Assembly: GCA_022494885.1 (NCBI GenBank)
Contig: JAGVSM010004994.1
Location: forward strand, 124,001 to 188,000
Source: Micrasema longulum
Lineage: Eukaryota > Arthropoda > Insecta > Trichoptera > Brachycentridae
Length of the DNA: 64,000 bases
Reading direction: 5' to 3'
The translations under genes and the position numbers were made by a program. The notes beneath the pieces are model-generated. The model was not told where the DNA came from. It searched no databases and was given only the letters and a program-made list of their open reading frames with translations. Every line of letters starts with the position of its first letter. The stretch's first letter is position 1. Below are positions 57,001-64,000 of the stretch, piece after piece.

Positions 57001-60000
57001 TCGGCGCCCAGTTGAGCATTTTTCCTCATGCAGCTATCATCTCCGTCTATGAGCCCGAACAAAGGCCGCCAGGCTTGATGTTATTGTTTAACGATCGGCA
57101 CTTGTCACCGCGTTACAGGCCGCATTCCCCCTTCTTTCGTAATACGAGCGGCGGTGTTCGCTACAAAAATATCAATATGTTAAAACTTTTATGAACATTT
57201 GTTAACTCGATATTATTTTATTATCAATATTAGTAAACTATTTATAAAATATATTTTTAAGAACCAACTTCTTGAAAAAAATTATTAAAAAAATAGTTTT
57301 ATATTTATGTTCACATTAATTAGATTTTTTTGGTAGTTAATTCATTTGATGAATATCTATGAATTATTTTGTAAATAAAATACACCGCAAGACAAATAAA
57401 TTTACGAGTTCTCAAAAAAAACTAAAATTGACATATAATGAATTATTCTTGATATTTAATTAGTTTTTTTTATATTGTTTGACATATGTGATGACTACTC
57501 GTTATTTCAAGGTTAAAATAAAAAATCTTACTCATGAATTGTACTTAGAAATTGCCATTATATATCAGGTATCAGATTACCCGAACCTTAGAGACCCATA
57601 ACGGTTCATTTATGGTCGAGTGTTTGTGATGGAATAATAAAAGACATGTTATTTTTTAATTCATATTTAAGAAGTAGGTTCTTATCGCTTTATTTTAAAT
57701 TAAAGTATTTTACATTTAAACATATTTATAACATTTAAAAATATTTAGTACTTAGTGAATTCACCTTTATTTTTTATAACATGTAAAATTCTATTATTTA
57801 GAGAAGCGTAAAGCGAATCTAAAATTTCTGATGTTATTTCTTCTTCCCAAACTTGAATTAAGTTTTTTTTTAATTCCTCAATGTTTTTTGATTTTTTTTT
57901 CCCGACTTTTTTTTTCATAATCGCCCATAAATTTTCTATCGGGTTCAAATCAGGGCTATTCCCGGGCCACGTCAACGATTTTAAGCCAATTTTCTCCTTG
58001 AATTCATTGATCTATAAAAAAACAATAAATTATTTATCATGTGGTCACAAAATGCATTTAAAAATATATATATTTGTACTCACAGTGCGGGCTCTATGGC
58101 ACGGCGCAGAATCGTCCTGAAAAATTGGGTCCGCGGTATACTGCGTAATGTCCTCGATTGTTGGAATAATATGTTTTTTTAACACTTTTTTGTACTGAAT
58201 GGCATTCATCGTACCCTGTACAAAATTTAGAGGTCCTAAACCGTATGCTGTCATGCACCCCCAAATCATCACGTAGGGTGAATGTTTAACGGTTCGAGTG
58301 ACGCACGACGGATGATATCTTTCCCCACGTTTTCGTCGAACTATCTTTCTGCCGTCTGGACCAAAAGGTTGAATTTTGATTCATCAGAGAAAACAACATT
58401 TTGCCAATCCTCCAAGGTCCAATTCTGGTGCTCTTTCGCCCAATCCAGTCTAGCCTTCTTCATTTTGTCCGTGAGTAATGGTTTCTTTGCGGGACTCCGT
58501 GCTTGGAAACCATGCTCCAACAGCCGCCTGGACACTGTTTTTACTGAAAATGTTGATGTGCTGGTAGACTGCACCTCTGCGTGTATTTCAGGTGCCGTTA
58601 AAAATCGATCGCGCATAACAATTTTTTTTATTAAGCGATCATCTCGGGCAGATGTCACGCGCCCCCGTCCGCTTCCTTTTTTCCGTTCTATGGATCCAGT
58701 TTCTTGGATTTTTTTTAATAAAAACCTCACTGCACCTTCTGAATACCCAACTCGACGAGATATTTCACAATTAGATATGTTTTCTTGCGACAATGTGATT
58801 ATTTTGGATTTTATCGCAATCGACATTTGCTTTGCACTTTCCATGATTGTTGTGTTATGTTCACTCAAACGCGGGTAAAACAAGACTGTTGAGACATTTT
58901 AAAATGTAAATATTGTAGAAAGGTGACACATAGTGTCCTTAATTTATTAAACAAAAGAAAGAGGTATCGATAAAGGATTTCTTAGAAAAAGGGTTCAGTA
59001 AAGTCAAGGGGCGCGGTAGCAGGTAAACTCGTAATTTTTTTTGTCTTGCGGTGTACATTACATCAAAAAATATAATTGACGTTCTGTCAAAATTTTCTTT
59101 TAGTATTAATTTGATATTCTTTCTTAAAATAATTCTCATAGCCTTATTTTGCGGCACAGTTCTTATTCTTGCACTTAGAGGTGGAGGTCAGTGCTATGCT
59201 TTAAGCTCCCGACGTCACTGCGATCTGTGAAGATCTATTGTGACGGGTTCCCTTGGATAGTTCTCGCCCTCCAAGCCCGGGTCTATAAAGAGCCTGGCTA
59301 CTGCGTGGAAGGCGATAGTTCTCATTTTGCTAAATCTCCCCCTCCAAGTCCAGATCCGTAAAGTATCGAGCTATCGGGTAGGGTGTTGAACAGTTAGTTT
59401 ATCTCGACACTATGAGCCGTGTTGAGATAGCTGGTATTTTCGCCGATCACTCACTGATCCAGAGGGGGGTGTCTGTGCAGGAACAAGAGCGGGATCTGGG
59501 GCTGGCGGTCGGACAAGGCGGAGTGCGTGGGCGGCTGGGACTGCAAGGTGTTCAGCGCGTCCAACGTGGAGCTCGTGACGCGCACGCGGACGGAGCACCT
59601 GGCTCAGGGCGACAAGGCTCGCGCTCGCGGCCCGCGCACGCCGCTGCACTCGCTGCTGGGCATCGCCGACACCCAGGAACAGCTCGTGCAGCCGGAGGAT
59701 CAGGTGCGTGTCCTCGCACCCAACGCCACTATTTACCGTCACATTTGTCACTTACATCTAATGTCAAACCATGTTTATTTTATTTTGCATGCTTCCTACA
59801 TTTACGCGTTTCAGAACCGGGTATGTTTTCTAATCATTTTTTTTGGTTATCATGTTTCTCCACAAACTATGTGTAGCTCGTTTTACAGGTTTTTTTTTTT
59901 TTTTACACAGTTTCAAAGTAACACAGTTCAACAGTCATATGGCACCCTCGACGGTGGGTGTGATATGATAGCGATAGTGAATAATCTTTGTTACAATTTT

Positions 60001-63000
60001 TTTTAAATATTTGTTTGTCACGTTATATTTTTTTAAGCTCTTGGTGAGTAAGTTTTAATGAAAAAGATATGTTCTGTCGACTGAGTTATTTTTGAGAGAA
60101 AAAATGTTTTTTTTAATAAAATTGATGATAAGATCGTGTGACATTTTAAAATGATTGCAAATCAGTAAGTAAAACAAAAAAAAACATTTCAATGATTTTT
60201 CTTCGTAGTATCAACCATGGATGCCATTGATAGACCGCATCCCAACGGTGGGGCCATATGCTATTTGACTTGAATTTTATGGCCTCGCGGTTGGGGCAGT
60301 ACACGCCGAGGTTTTTTTAATTTTTTATTTTTTATTTTTTATTTTTTTATTAAGGCAATCCATCCTAAGAAGGATGATTTCTGCCAAGAGTAAAATTTAT
60401 TTATAGGAATAAAAATCAAAAAACATTTAAAAAGGTTAATCAATTAAATTATTAAACCATTTCATTATTTTGAAATTCCAAATTTATTTTTACACAAGGA
60501 AACTGAGGAAACCTATCAACATCAAAAAGACATTCCGGTGTATTATAATAGGTAATCTTATCTCTCTTACTTTAGAACTTTAACCGAACTTGTCTCGATG
60601 TTAGTTTAGAAAATGTCGGAGAATTTTATAATTTTTATGTATGATCGATAAATTCCTCTAATGCAGTTAGCTAATGAAAATAAAACTTTATTCCAAGCAG
60701 ACATAATACATACGTTGCATTATTGTAATAATCAGTTAAGAGAAACTCAATTAGCCGTTTTTAGTTTAGTTTGCTGTCACAAAAATCCTTTAACTAAGAA
60801 ACAAACAATTAGACGCAGAGTGAGTAATTGCCGCTATGATAATCCTAATGACAGCCGACGCGATGTGGTCACTTTCGATCCGAAATATCGGAAGTGAATG
60901 ACCTGCTACGGGGGACCACAGTGTGCTGTATTCGTATTATATTTTTATTGTTTACGCTGTTTAAGTTATGTTCATGTCTGCCGAATATAATGATCGGTGA
61001 CGATTGCGACTGATTTCAGCAAGAGTTCTTCTCCGCGGGTAACCCGTGCAACATCAGTCCCGAGGAGTACTTCGGGGGGGAGGAACTGGACGGGCGCGAC
61101 ATCGGTAGGCCGCGAGAGCTGTCCACTCGCATACAGAAGTTCCGCGCCACCCTGTGGCTCAGCGAATCCTATCCTCTGCAGGTACATCATCCGCAACATC
61201 CCCTTATATTATAGTGACTTGACTAATATGTTCACAGTCAAAACACTATATTGCTCACTTGTTCGTCCTCTTTTAGAATATGCCTCTGTGATCTGGCTCT
61301 GTGATGCCATTCTATGCAGGCTGGATAAATTATATTGAATCGGCGCAACATCGTTTGCTAAGAAAAGTAGCACGGCCAATCATCCACGCTCGAGAGGGAC
61401 ACACTACACTTACGGAGAAATGGAGTCAATGTTAAAAATCTCGAGCCTACAAAAACGTAGAAATAACATTAACTCCATATTTATGTTTAATTTACTGAAT
61501 GGCTTAATTGATGTACCATCGTTACCGGAACAAGTGGCATTCGATGTTGGGAAATAATAATGCGCTGTTCCTCGATCAACGCGGCGCAACTATGACTCGC
61601 ATGCACCGATGTCCCGATTGTGTCGTATTAAAAACTCGAGACAAGATCTGGACTTTTTTGGTAAAGTCTTTACAGATTTAAAAAATCACTAAGATAGACC
61701 GGATCTTGTCTCGAAGTAGTAATTTTTTTTTTGTCCTAGCTTTATTTTATTTAGTTGTATTTTCTTTTATTAGTACCTGTATTTATTATAAAAAATTGTA
61801 TTACCATTGTTAGAATGGACCGTATAAGTCCGTCAATAATTAAATAAATAAAAAATAAATATTAGATCGTTTTCACGGTTCGAGCATGTTTTATCACGAA
61901 GTCACGTTTACTAAACTAATCGATCGATAACTAAGATTACCTCGATACACTTCACCTATTTTTAATTTAGTTTGAGACAATGGTTTACTCTTTATATATG
62001 TGTTCTTACGTAGCGTGAATAGTTTTCATTTTGGCAAATTTGGCTGTGAAATGAGTAATGTCACAGGAAATTCAACTGCTTCATTCAACAACGACTGGTT
62101 GATGTTTTATTATTTATACTATAATCCCTCGTATTAATATTTGGTGCGGGCATGAACATATTTAGCAACCTGCTTTTTTCTTCAGTTTAGGCATATGCGG
62201 TGTGTGGTACCGTTTGAATTTTTTTGACATATGATATTTTTTTTAAATATGTAGTTTAAAAGAAGGATTATAATAATGTCAATATTCATCTATTATTTAT
62301 TATTTTCATCAGTACCCGGGTGTCGTCGTTACTGACATTATCAGACTGGTGTCAGTCACGATGAAACCCAGTCACTGGTGTAAACTATGAAAAAAGTGGA
62401 ATTAAACTAAATGCAGTTTCTCTAAAAAATTTCAGTAGAAAATCCACGAAGGTCTATTAAGGTGATGAAAAATGTAAAATACATTAATTGGAGAGAATAT
62501 TTGTATCAGTAAATAGTACCCAAACATTTCAGCGTAAAAACTGTGAAAACTTTAATACCGAGGAACGTAAAAATGAGGTTTACATTTGTTATTATGCCGG
62601 ATTATAAACTTCAGCAAAATAGTAAAATATGCTAATTCACTTACTGTTTCCTGCAAATTCCAACATACACAATACTACCTAAATATTGGATGGAAGAATG
62701 ATTCAGGTACTGGAGATTAGTTACAGTTACGCAAGTCAGGTTCCTGAATATAATGCCGGTCGCTTGTCTTCCCCGACAGCTCCAGGAGCAGATAATGCCC
62801 ATCCTGGACCTGATGGCGTCCATGTCGTCTCCGCACTTCGCTAAACTCAAAGATTTTATCCAGATGCAGCTTCCCTCCGGTTTTCCTGTCAAAATTGGTT
62901 TGTACTTTTGTTATTCCTCGTTACTTGACTGTTTATTAATAAATTTACATCCGAAGCCGACTTTATAAATACGTATAAAATGTATTTAAGTAATTATTAA

Positions 63001-63832
63001 GAAAAGGTAAATGTTATGAAAGTGGCTCAAAACACAGTAAATTGAGATAAGAATGTAAGTAAAACAAAACACAATTATAGTTTTGTACGGAGTGGAAATG
63101 TTCCATGTCAAAGGTAAATGCTCATATTGGGTCATAATTACAGAAAATATTTTAAAGTTGAATTTAGGATGGGATAAAATATTTTATTTATTTATTTTTA
63201 TTAAAATTAAAATGTATTTGCGAACATTTTTTTGATAACCTATTTATTAACAAATTCTGTTGTTTTTTTTCTTATGGTATACTAAAATAATTAAAGTTTG
63301 GAGGCCATTCAATCACTTTAATAGTATTTCCTAGAAATTATATTAGAAACTATTTTAAATGACTGTTGTATTTACAAGTCTACTACAGAATGGAGATTTT
63401 ATTTATTCCATAGGATGATACGAATTCTTCGTTACGAGCAATCCTACCTTTTGTTTCAATCCACAAACTATTCATGAAATTGTATTTTTTAGAGATTCCA
63501 CTGTTTCACGTTCTGAATGCTCGCATAACCTTTGGGAACATTTACGGCGCTGACTCCCCCGTCCCCCACGTGTCGAGCATCAGCGAGGGAGATCGCCAGA
63601 CGTGCGTCATCGACGACGACGTGTTCCAGGTGCCGCCGGACTACCGCGCGCAAGGTAACCCACCCGACCTGTCCTCGCATGTCCCCGTTCTAGCCGTCCC
63701 CGCCTAACCCGGTGTTCCTTCCTCTGCGCAGGAGACGAGGACAGAAGGCAGCACGCGTTCGAAGACGAAGACGACCTGCTGCAGTACGCCATTCAGCAGA
63801 GTCTCATCGACGCCGGCAGTGAGAAAGATGAG
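47926..63832 (+). CDS. ANKRD13: ANKRD13 family ubiquitin-binding ankyrin protein (3' end outside window)
   Basis: Exons: 47926-48024, 53246-53381, 53994-54164, 55571-55714, 56368-56545, 59481-59703, 61020-61181, 62780-62897, 63493-63654 and 63732-63832. They give 498 codons with consistent phases; vertebrate ANKRD13A has about 590, so roughly the last 90 lie beyond the edge. Order: N-terminal [10 protein letters not shown]; ankyrin repeats at about residues 38-110 ([28 protein letters not shown]); the GPCR-chaperone-type domain from [12 protein letters not shown] through [22 protein letters not shown] and [15 protein letters not shown]; and a first ubiquitin-interacting motif at 476-493 ([17 protein letters not shown]). 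Known family role: ANKRD13A/B/D bind Lys63-linked ubiquitin on internalised receptors at the plasma membrane and endosomes. Which vertebrate paralogue is closest cannot be decided here. No catalytic function is expected. Confidence 0.93.
48025..49056. other. ANKRD13 intron 1, no gene recognised
   Basis: Bases 48830-48890 (CAATTACAGGGATTATGATC, GTCATTGGCTGTGG) are a decayed foldback arm. Nothing else was recognised. Confidence 0.45.
49057..49740 (-). mobile_element. RTE-like LINE, C-terminal end of ORF, copy 2
   Basis: The minus strand encodes [40 protein letters not shown], then in a shifted frame [35 protein letters not shown] and [13 protein letters not shown]. It has the same 3' end as the copy at 1800 and is frameshifted near 49440-49480. 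Confidence 0.8.
50060..50165 (-). repeat. SINE-1 fragment, reverse
   Basis: TTCAGGGACTATAAAATATT and AAATCGAACCCGAGGCGAG are the inverse of the SINE-1 body and B-box region. Confidence 0.5.
50205..50370 (+). repeat. tRNA-like SINE, family 2
   Basis: GCTCCCGTGGCTGATGTTGC, AGAGGTCCGAGGTTCGAACC and TTTTCTAATAGTGAGTAATT match the copies at 29158 and 55018. Confidence 0.65.
50371..52735. other. ANKRD13 intron 1, mostly unexplained
   Basis: AT-rich, with repeat-looking blocks at 51340-51920 that I cannot place: a minus-strand ORF (51786-51553) and a C-rich stretch at 51850-51910. A GT repeat lies near 52258-52270. Confidence 0.4.
52736..53065. other. GC-richer block of unknown origin with a TATA-like motif
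   Basis: The block contains TATAAAAGGCGAG at 52829 and ends in GGACCTGACAAGGCACTGCG. It contrasts with the AT-rich surroundings and looks like part of a retroelement. No protein was recognised. Confidence 0.35.
53246..53381 (+). CDS. ANKRD13: ANKRD13 exon 2, first ankyrin repeat
   Basis: The acceptor is tatttcag and the donor TCGG|gttagt, phase 0 to 1. It encodes [20 protein letters not shown] then [20 protein letters not shown], a canonical ankyrin repeat. Bases 53277-53308 resemble the 32-bp minisatellite unit that follows in the intron. Confidence 0.92.
53400..53550. repeat. 32-bp minisatellite resembling the adjacent ANKRD13 exon
   Basis: Units: 53400-53431, 53432-53463, 53464-53495, 53496-53525 and a partial to about 53550. 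The core CTAGTGCTGGCCGTAACACT is nearly the exon 2 sequence CTAGTGCTGGCCGTGACACT (within 53277-53308), 92 bp before the first unit. Confidence 0.8.
53551..53993. other. ANKRD13 intron 2 remainder, LINE tail
   Basis: Bases 53640-53735 end in GTAAATTAAATAAATAAATA and look like a LINE 3' UTR and tail. The rest is AT-rich. Confidence 0.4.
53994..54164 (+). CDS. ANKRD13: ANKRD13 exon 3, second ankyrin repeat
   Basis: The acceptor is gtgtgcag and the donor TGGA|gtgagt, phase 1 to 1. It encodes [19 protein letters not shown] and ends in the highly conserved [13 protein letters not shown]. It is strongly GC-rich. Confidence 0.92.
54595..54735 (+). repeat. Foldback-family arm
   Basis: It carries AGAGAGGGAAAACATTTTTG, CATTTACAGGGCTTATGATC and CATTGGCTGGTTTAAATGGC. 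A single arm. Confidence 0.65.
55018..55150 (+). repeat. tRNA-like SINE, family 2
   Basis: GATCCCGTGGCTGGTGTCGC, GGTCCGAGGTTCGAACCCCA and TTTTCTAATAGTGAGTGATT. It directly abuts an oppositely oriented SINE-1-like copy. Confidence 0.65.
55155..55430 (-). repeat. SINE-1-related composite, reverse
   Basis: ATCATCATTATTCCCCTTTC is the inverted tail; AATCAAACCCGGGATTTC and GTCAACCACTACACGAG are the inverted B-box and A-box regions. Same layout as 15555-15935. Confidence 0.6.
55571..55714 (+). CDS. ANKRD13: ANKRD13 exon 4
   Basis: The acceptor is cttgttgcag and the donor CAAG|gtaaca, phase 1 to 1. It encodes [20 protein letters not shown] and [20 protein letters not shown] of the conserved central domain. 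The junction codon reads ATG (Met) where I recall the vertebrate family having Val. Confidence 0.92.
55715..56367. other. ANKRD13 intron 4, LINE tail
   Basis: Bases 55900-56025 end in AGTCAATAAAATAAATAAAT and look like a LINE 3' end. A SINE-2 head-like piece (TCGGGGCTAGTGTCGCGGAC) is at about 55774. Confidence 0.4.
56368..56545 (+). CDS. ANKRD13: ANKRD13 exon 5, proline-rich insert
   Basis: The acceptor is ttgtccag and the donor GAAAG|gtgaca, phase 1 to 2. It encodes [16 protein letters not shown], then a proline/alanine run (about residues 205-220, [14 protein letters not shown]), then [13 protein letters not shown]. The run replaces a more ordinary linker in the family. Confidence 0.92.
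56546..57380. other. ANKRD13 intron 5, left part, no gene recognised
   Basis: A GC-richer patch lies at 56930-57160 and the rest is AT-rich. No coding content recognised. Confidence 0.4.
57383..59053 (-). mobile_element. Tc1-like (DD34E) transposon, nearly complete
   Basis: It has inverted repeats of about 30 bp: left CACCGCAAGACAAATAAATT and, inverted, right CACCGCAAGACAAAAAAAAT, both continuing to TTACGAGTT. TA flanks both ends (57381-57382, 59054-59055). Length about 1.67 kb, typical of Tc1. It contains one transposase gene on the minus strand and sits in ANKRD13 intron 5. Confidence 0.85.
57745..58883 (-). pseudogene. Tc1-like transposase with one frameshift and a 72-bp intron
   Basis: The N-terminal part (58883-58341) has paired helix-turn-helix-like sequence ([20 protein letters not shown]) and the first catalytic Asp in [10 protein letters not shown] single missing base in a T run near 58370-58376 shifts the frame. 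The next part has [14 protein letters not shown] and the second Asp in [16 protein letters not shown] intron (58083 down to 58012) follows ACT and, once removed, leads in frame to [11 protein letters not shown] and [11 protein letters not shown] with the catalytic Glu, exactly 34 residues after the second Asp. The stop is at 57745. Only the frameshift makes this copy inactive. Confidence 0.85.
59056..59160 (-). mobile_element. LINE ORF fragment next to the Tc1 element
   Basis: The minus strand encodes [20 protein letters not shown] and ends at the Tc1 border. Similar to LQNKAFRIILKKN in the LINE at 46955. Confidence 0.5.
59161..59480. other. ANKRD13 intron 5, right part, GC-richer repeat-like
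   Basis: Contains two related blocks (GTTCTCGCCCTCCAAGCCCG and AATCTCCCCCTCCAAGTCCA) about 70 bp apart. Origin unknown. Confidence 0.35.
59481..59703 (+). CDS. ANKRD13: ANKRD13 exon 6
   Basis: The acceptor is ctgtgcag and the donor GATCAG|gtgcgt, phase 2 to 0. It encodes [20 protein letters not shown] and [15 protein letters not shown] ... TPLHSLLG, all family hallmarks. Confidence 0.93.
59704..61019. other. ANKRD13 intron 6, no gene recognised
   Basis: A 78-codon ORF at 60661-60897 has no recognisable similarity. A TTTTTATT-rich run lies at 60310-60350. Confidence 0.4.
61020..61181 (+). CDS. ANKRD13: ANKRD13 exon 7
   Basis: The acceptor is tgatttcag and the donor CTGCAG|gtacat; 54 codons in phase 0. 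It encodes [20 protein letters not shown] and [20 protein letters not shown]. Confidence 0.93.
61205..61860 (+). mobile_element. CR1/Jockey-like LINE, 3' end
   Basis: It encodes [20 protein letters not shown] then ASVIWLCDA, with frame breaks, and decayed C-terminal sequence to about 61690. The tail is ACCGTATAAGTCCGTCAATA then AATTAAATAAATAAA. It begins about 25 bp after the exon 7 donor. Confidence 0.75.
61861..62779. other. ANKRD13 intron 7 remainder, no gene recognised
   Basis: AT-rich; nothing recognised. Confidence 0.4.
62780..62897 (+). CDS. ANKRD13: ANKRD13 exon 8
   Basis: The acceptor is cccgacag and the donor AAATTG|gtttgt, phase 0 to 1. It encodes [20 protein letters not shown] and [16 protein letters not shown]. 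Confidence 0.93.
62898..63492. other. ANKRD13 intron 8, no gene recognised
   Basis: AT-rich; nothing recognised. Confidence 0.4.
63493..63654 (+). CDS. ANKRD13: ANKRD13 exon 9
   Basis: The acceptor is attttttag and the donor CGCAAG|gtaacc, phase 1 to 1. It encodes [18 protein letters not shown] followed by an acidic linker. The next intron is only 77 bp. Confidence 0.93.
63732..63832 (+). CDS. ANKRD13: ANKRD13 exon 10, first UIM; gene continues outside
   Basis: The acceptor is tctgcgcag and the donor GATGAG|gtaact, phase 1 to 0. It encodes the ubiquitin-interacting motif [17 protein letters not shown] with its acidic start and A-x3-S core. Further UIMs are expected beyond 64000. Confidence 0.9.
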
Positions 63833-64000
63833 GTAACTCTCTTTGTTTTATTTTTTTATCCGCAATAGAAAATAATATTGATCCAGATATTAAAGCGTAT
63901 TTTAAAATTTTATTTTGGAAAATCAAAAGTTACACATATTTATAGTGAACATTAAGAAATAATGCCCATGATTTGTGCAAAGTAATTATAGAAATATAAC
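63833..64000 (+). other. ANKRD13 intron 10, cut by the window edge
   Basis: AT-rich sequence after the donor at 63833. The remaining exons lie outside. Confidence 0.6.

Noticed and set aside
58282..58878. 198-aa plus-strand ORF
   Set aside because: Antisense of the Tc1-like transposase, whose minus-strand frame has the catalytic motifs.
60661..60897. 78-aa ORF in ANKRD13 intron 6
   Set aside because: No recognisable protein and no consensus splice context; ANKRD13 joins correctly without it.

Overview
The window is animal nuclear DNA, most likely from a moth or butterfly. It has an AT-rich background, short exons with GT/AG borders and introns of up to about 20 kb. The introns are packed with decayed RTE- and CR1/Jockey-like LINEs, tRNA-derived SINEs, Helitron-like and Tc1/mariner elements and MITEs. 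The lepidopteran assignment is an inference from the style of repeats and the arthropod proteins; no search was run. There is no bacterial, operon or CRISPR content.

Two host genes, both on the + strand, account for essentially all real coding sequence. Gene 1 (about 3.6-43.2 kb, complete CDS) encodes a secreted, cysteine-containing protein that I take to be of the insect DUF4803 type. It has two alternative, mutually homologous 5' coding modules: 3625-3926 plus 4878-5136, and 19330-19837. Both end in phase 0 and fit the same downstream exon at 26406. A pair of duplicated exons (33824-33945 and 35545-35672) have the same entry and exit phases, so they look mutually exclusive. The 19330 module carries a one-base frame break. 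Gene 2 (47926 to beyond the right edge) is ANKRD13, a ubiquitin-binding ankyrin-repeat protein. Ten exons lie in the window, and they break off after the first ubiquitin-interacting motif.

Repeats by region. 1-2.6 kb: LINE 3' ends and an RTE-like fragment. 2.88-3.18 kb: a MITE just upstream of gene 1. 5-26 kb (first introns of gene 1): SINEs, several LINE relics, a foldback element, and two inverted copies (6.75-9.2 and 22.1-25.2 kb) of an unclassified DNA transposon carrying a dispersed motif close to TGACAATTTTGCCCA. 29-34.4 kb: a cluster of foldback-family arms and a mariner relic. 36.6-42.7 kb: a TA-flanked element with inverted repeats and two Helitron-like copies either side of one exon. 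44-47.6 kb (intergenic): SINE, LINEs, a hAT-like element and a short hairpin. 48-63 kb (ANKRD13 introns): an RTE-like copy, SINEs, an exon-like 32-bp minisatellite, and a nearly complete Tc1-like transposon whose transposase reading frame contains a 72-bp intron.

The two genes have no evident functional link; they are simply neighbours. The points most worth following up are the exon choice in gene 1, the exon-like minisatellite in ANKRD13, the intron-bearing Tc1 element and the unclassified inverted transposon pair.
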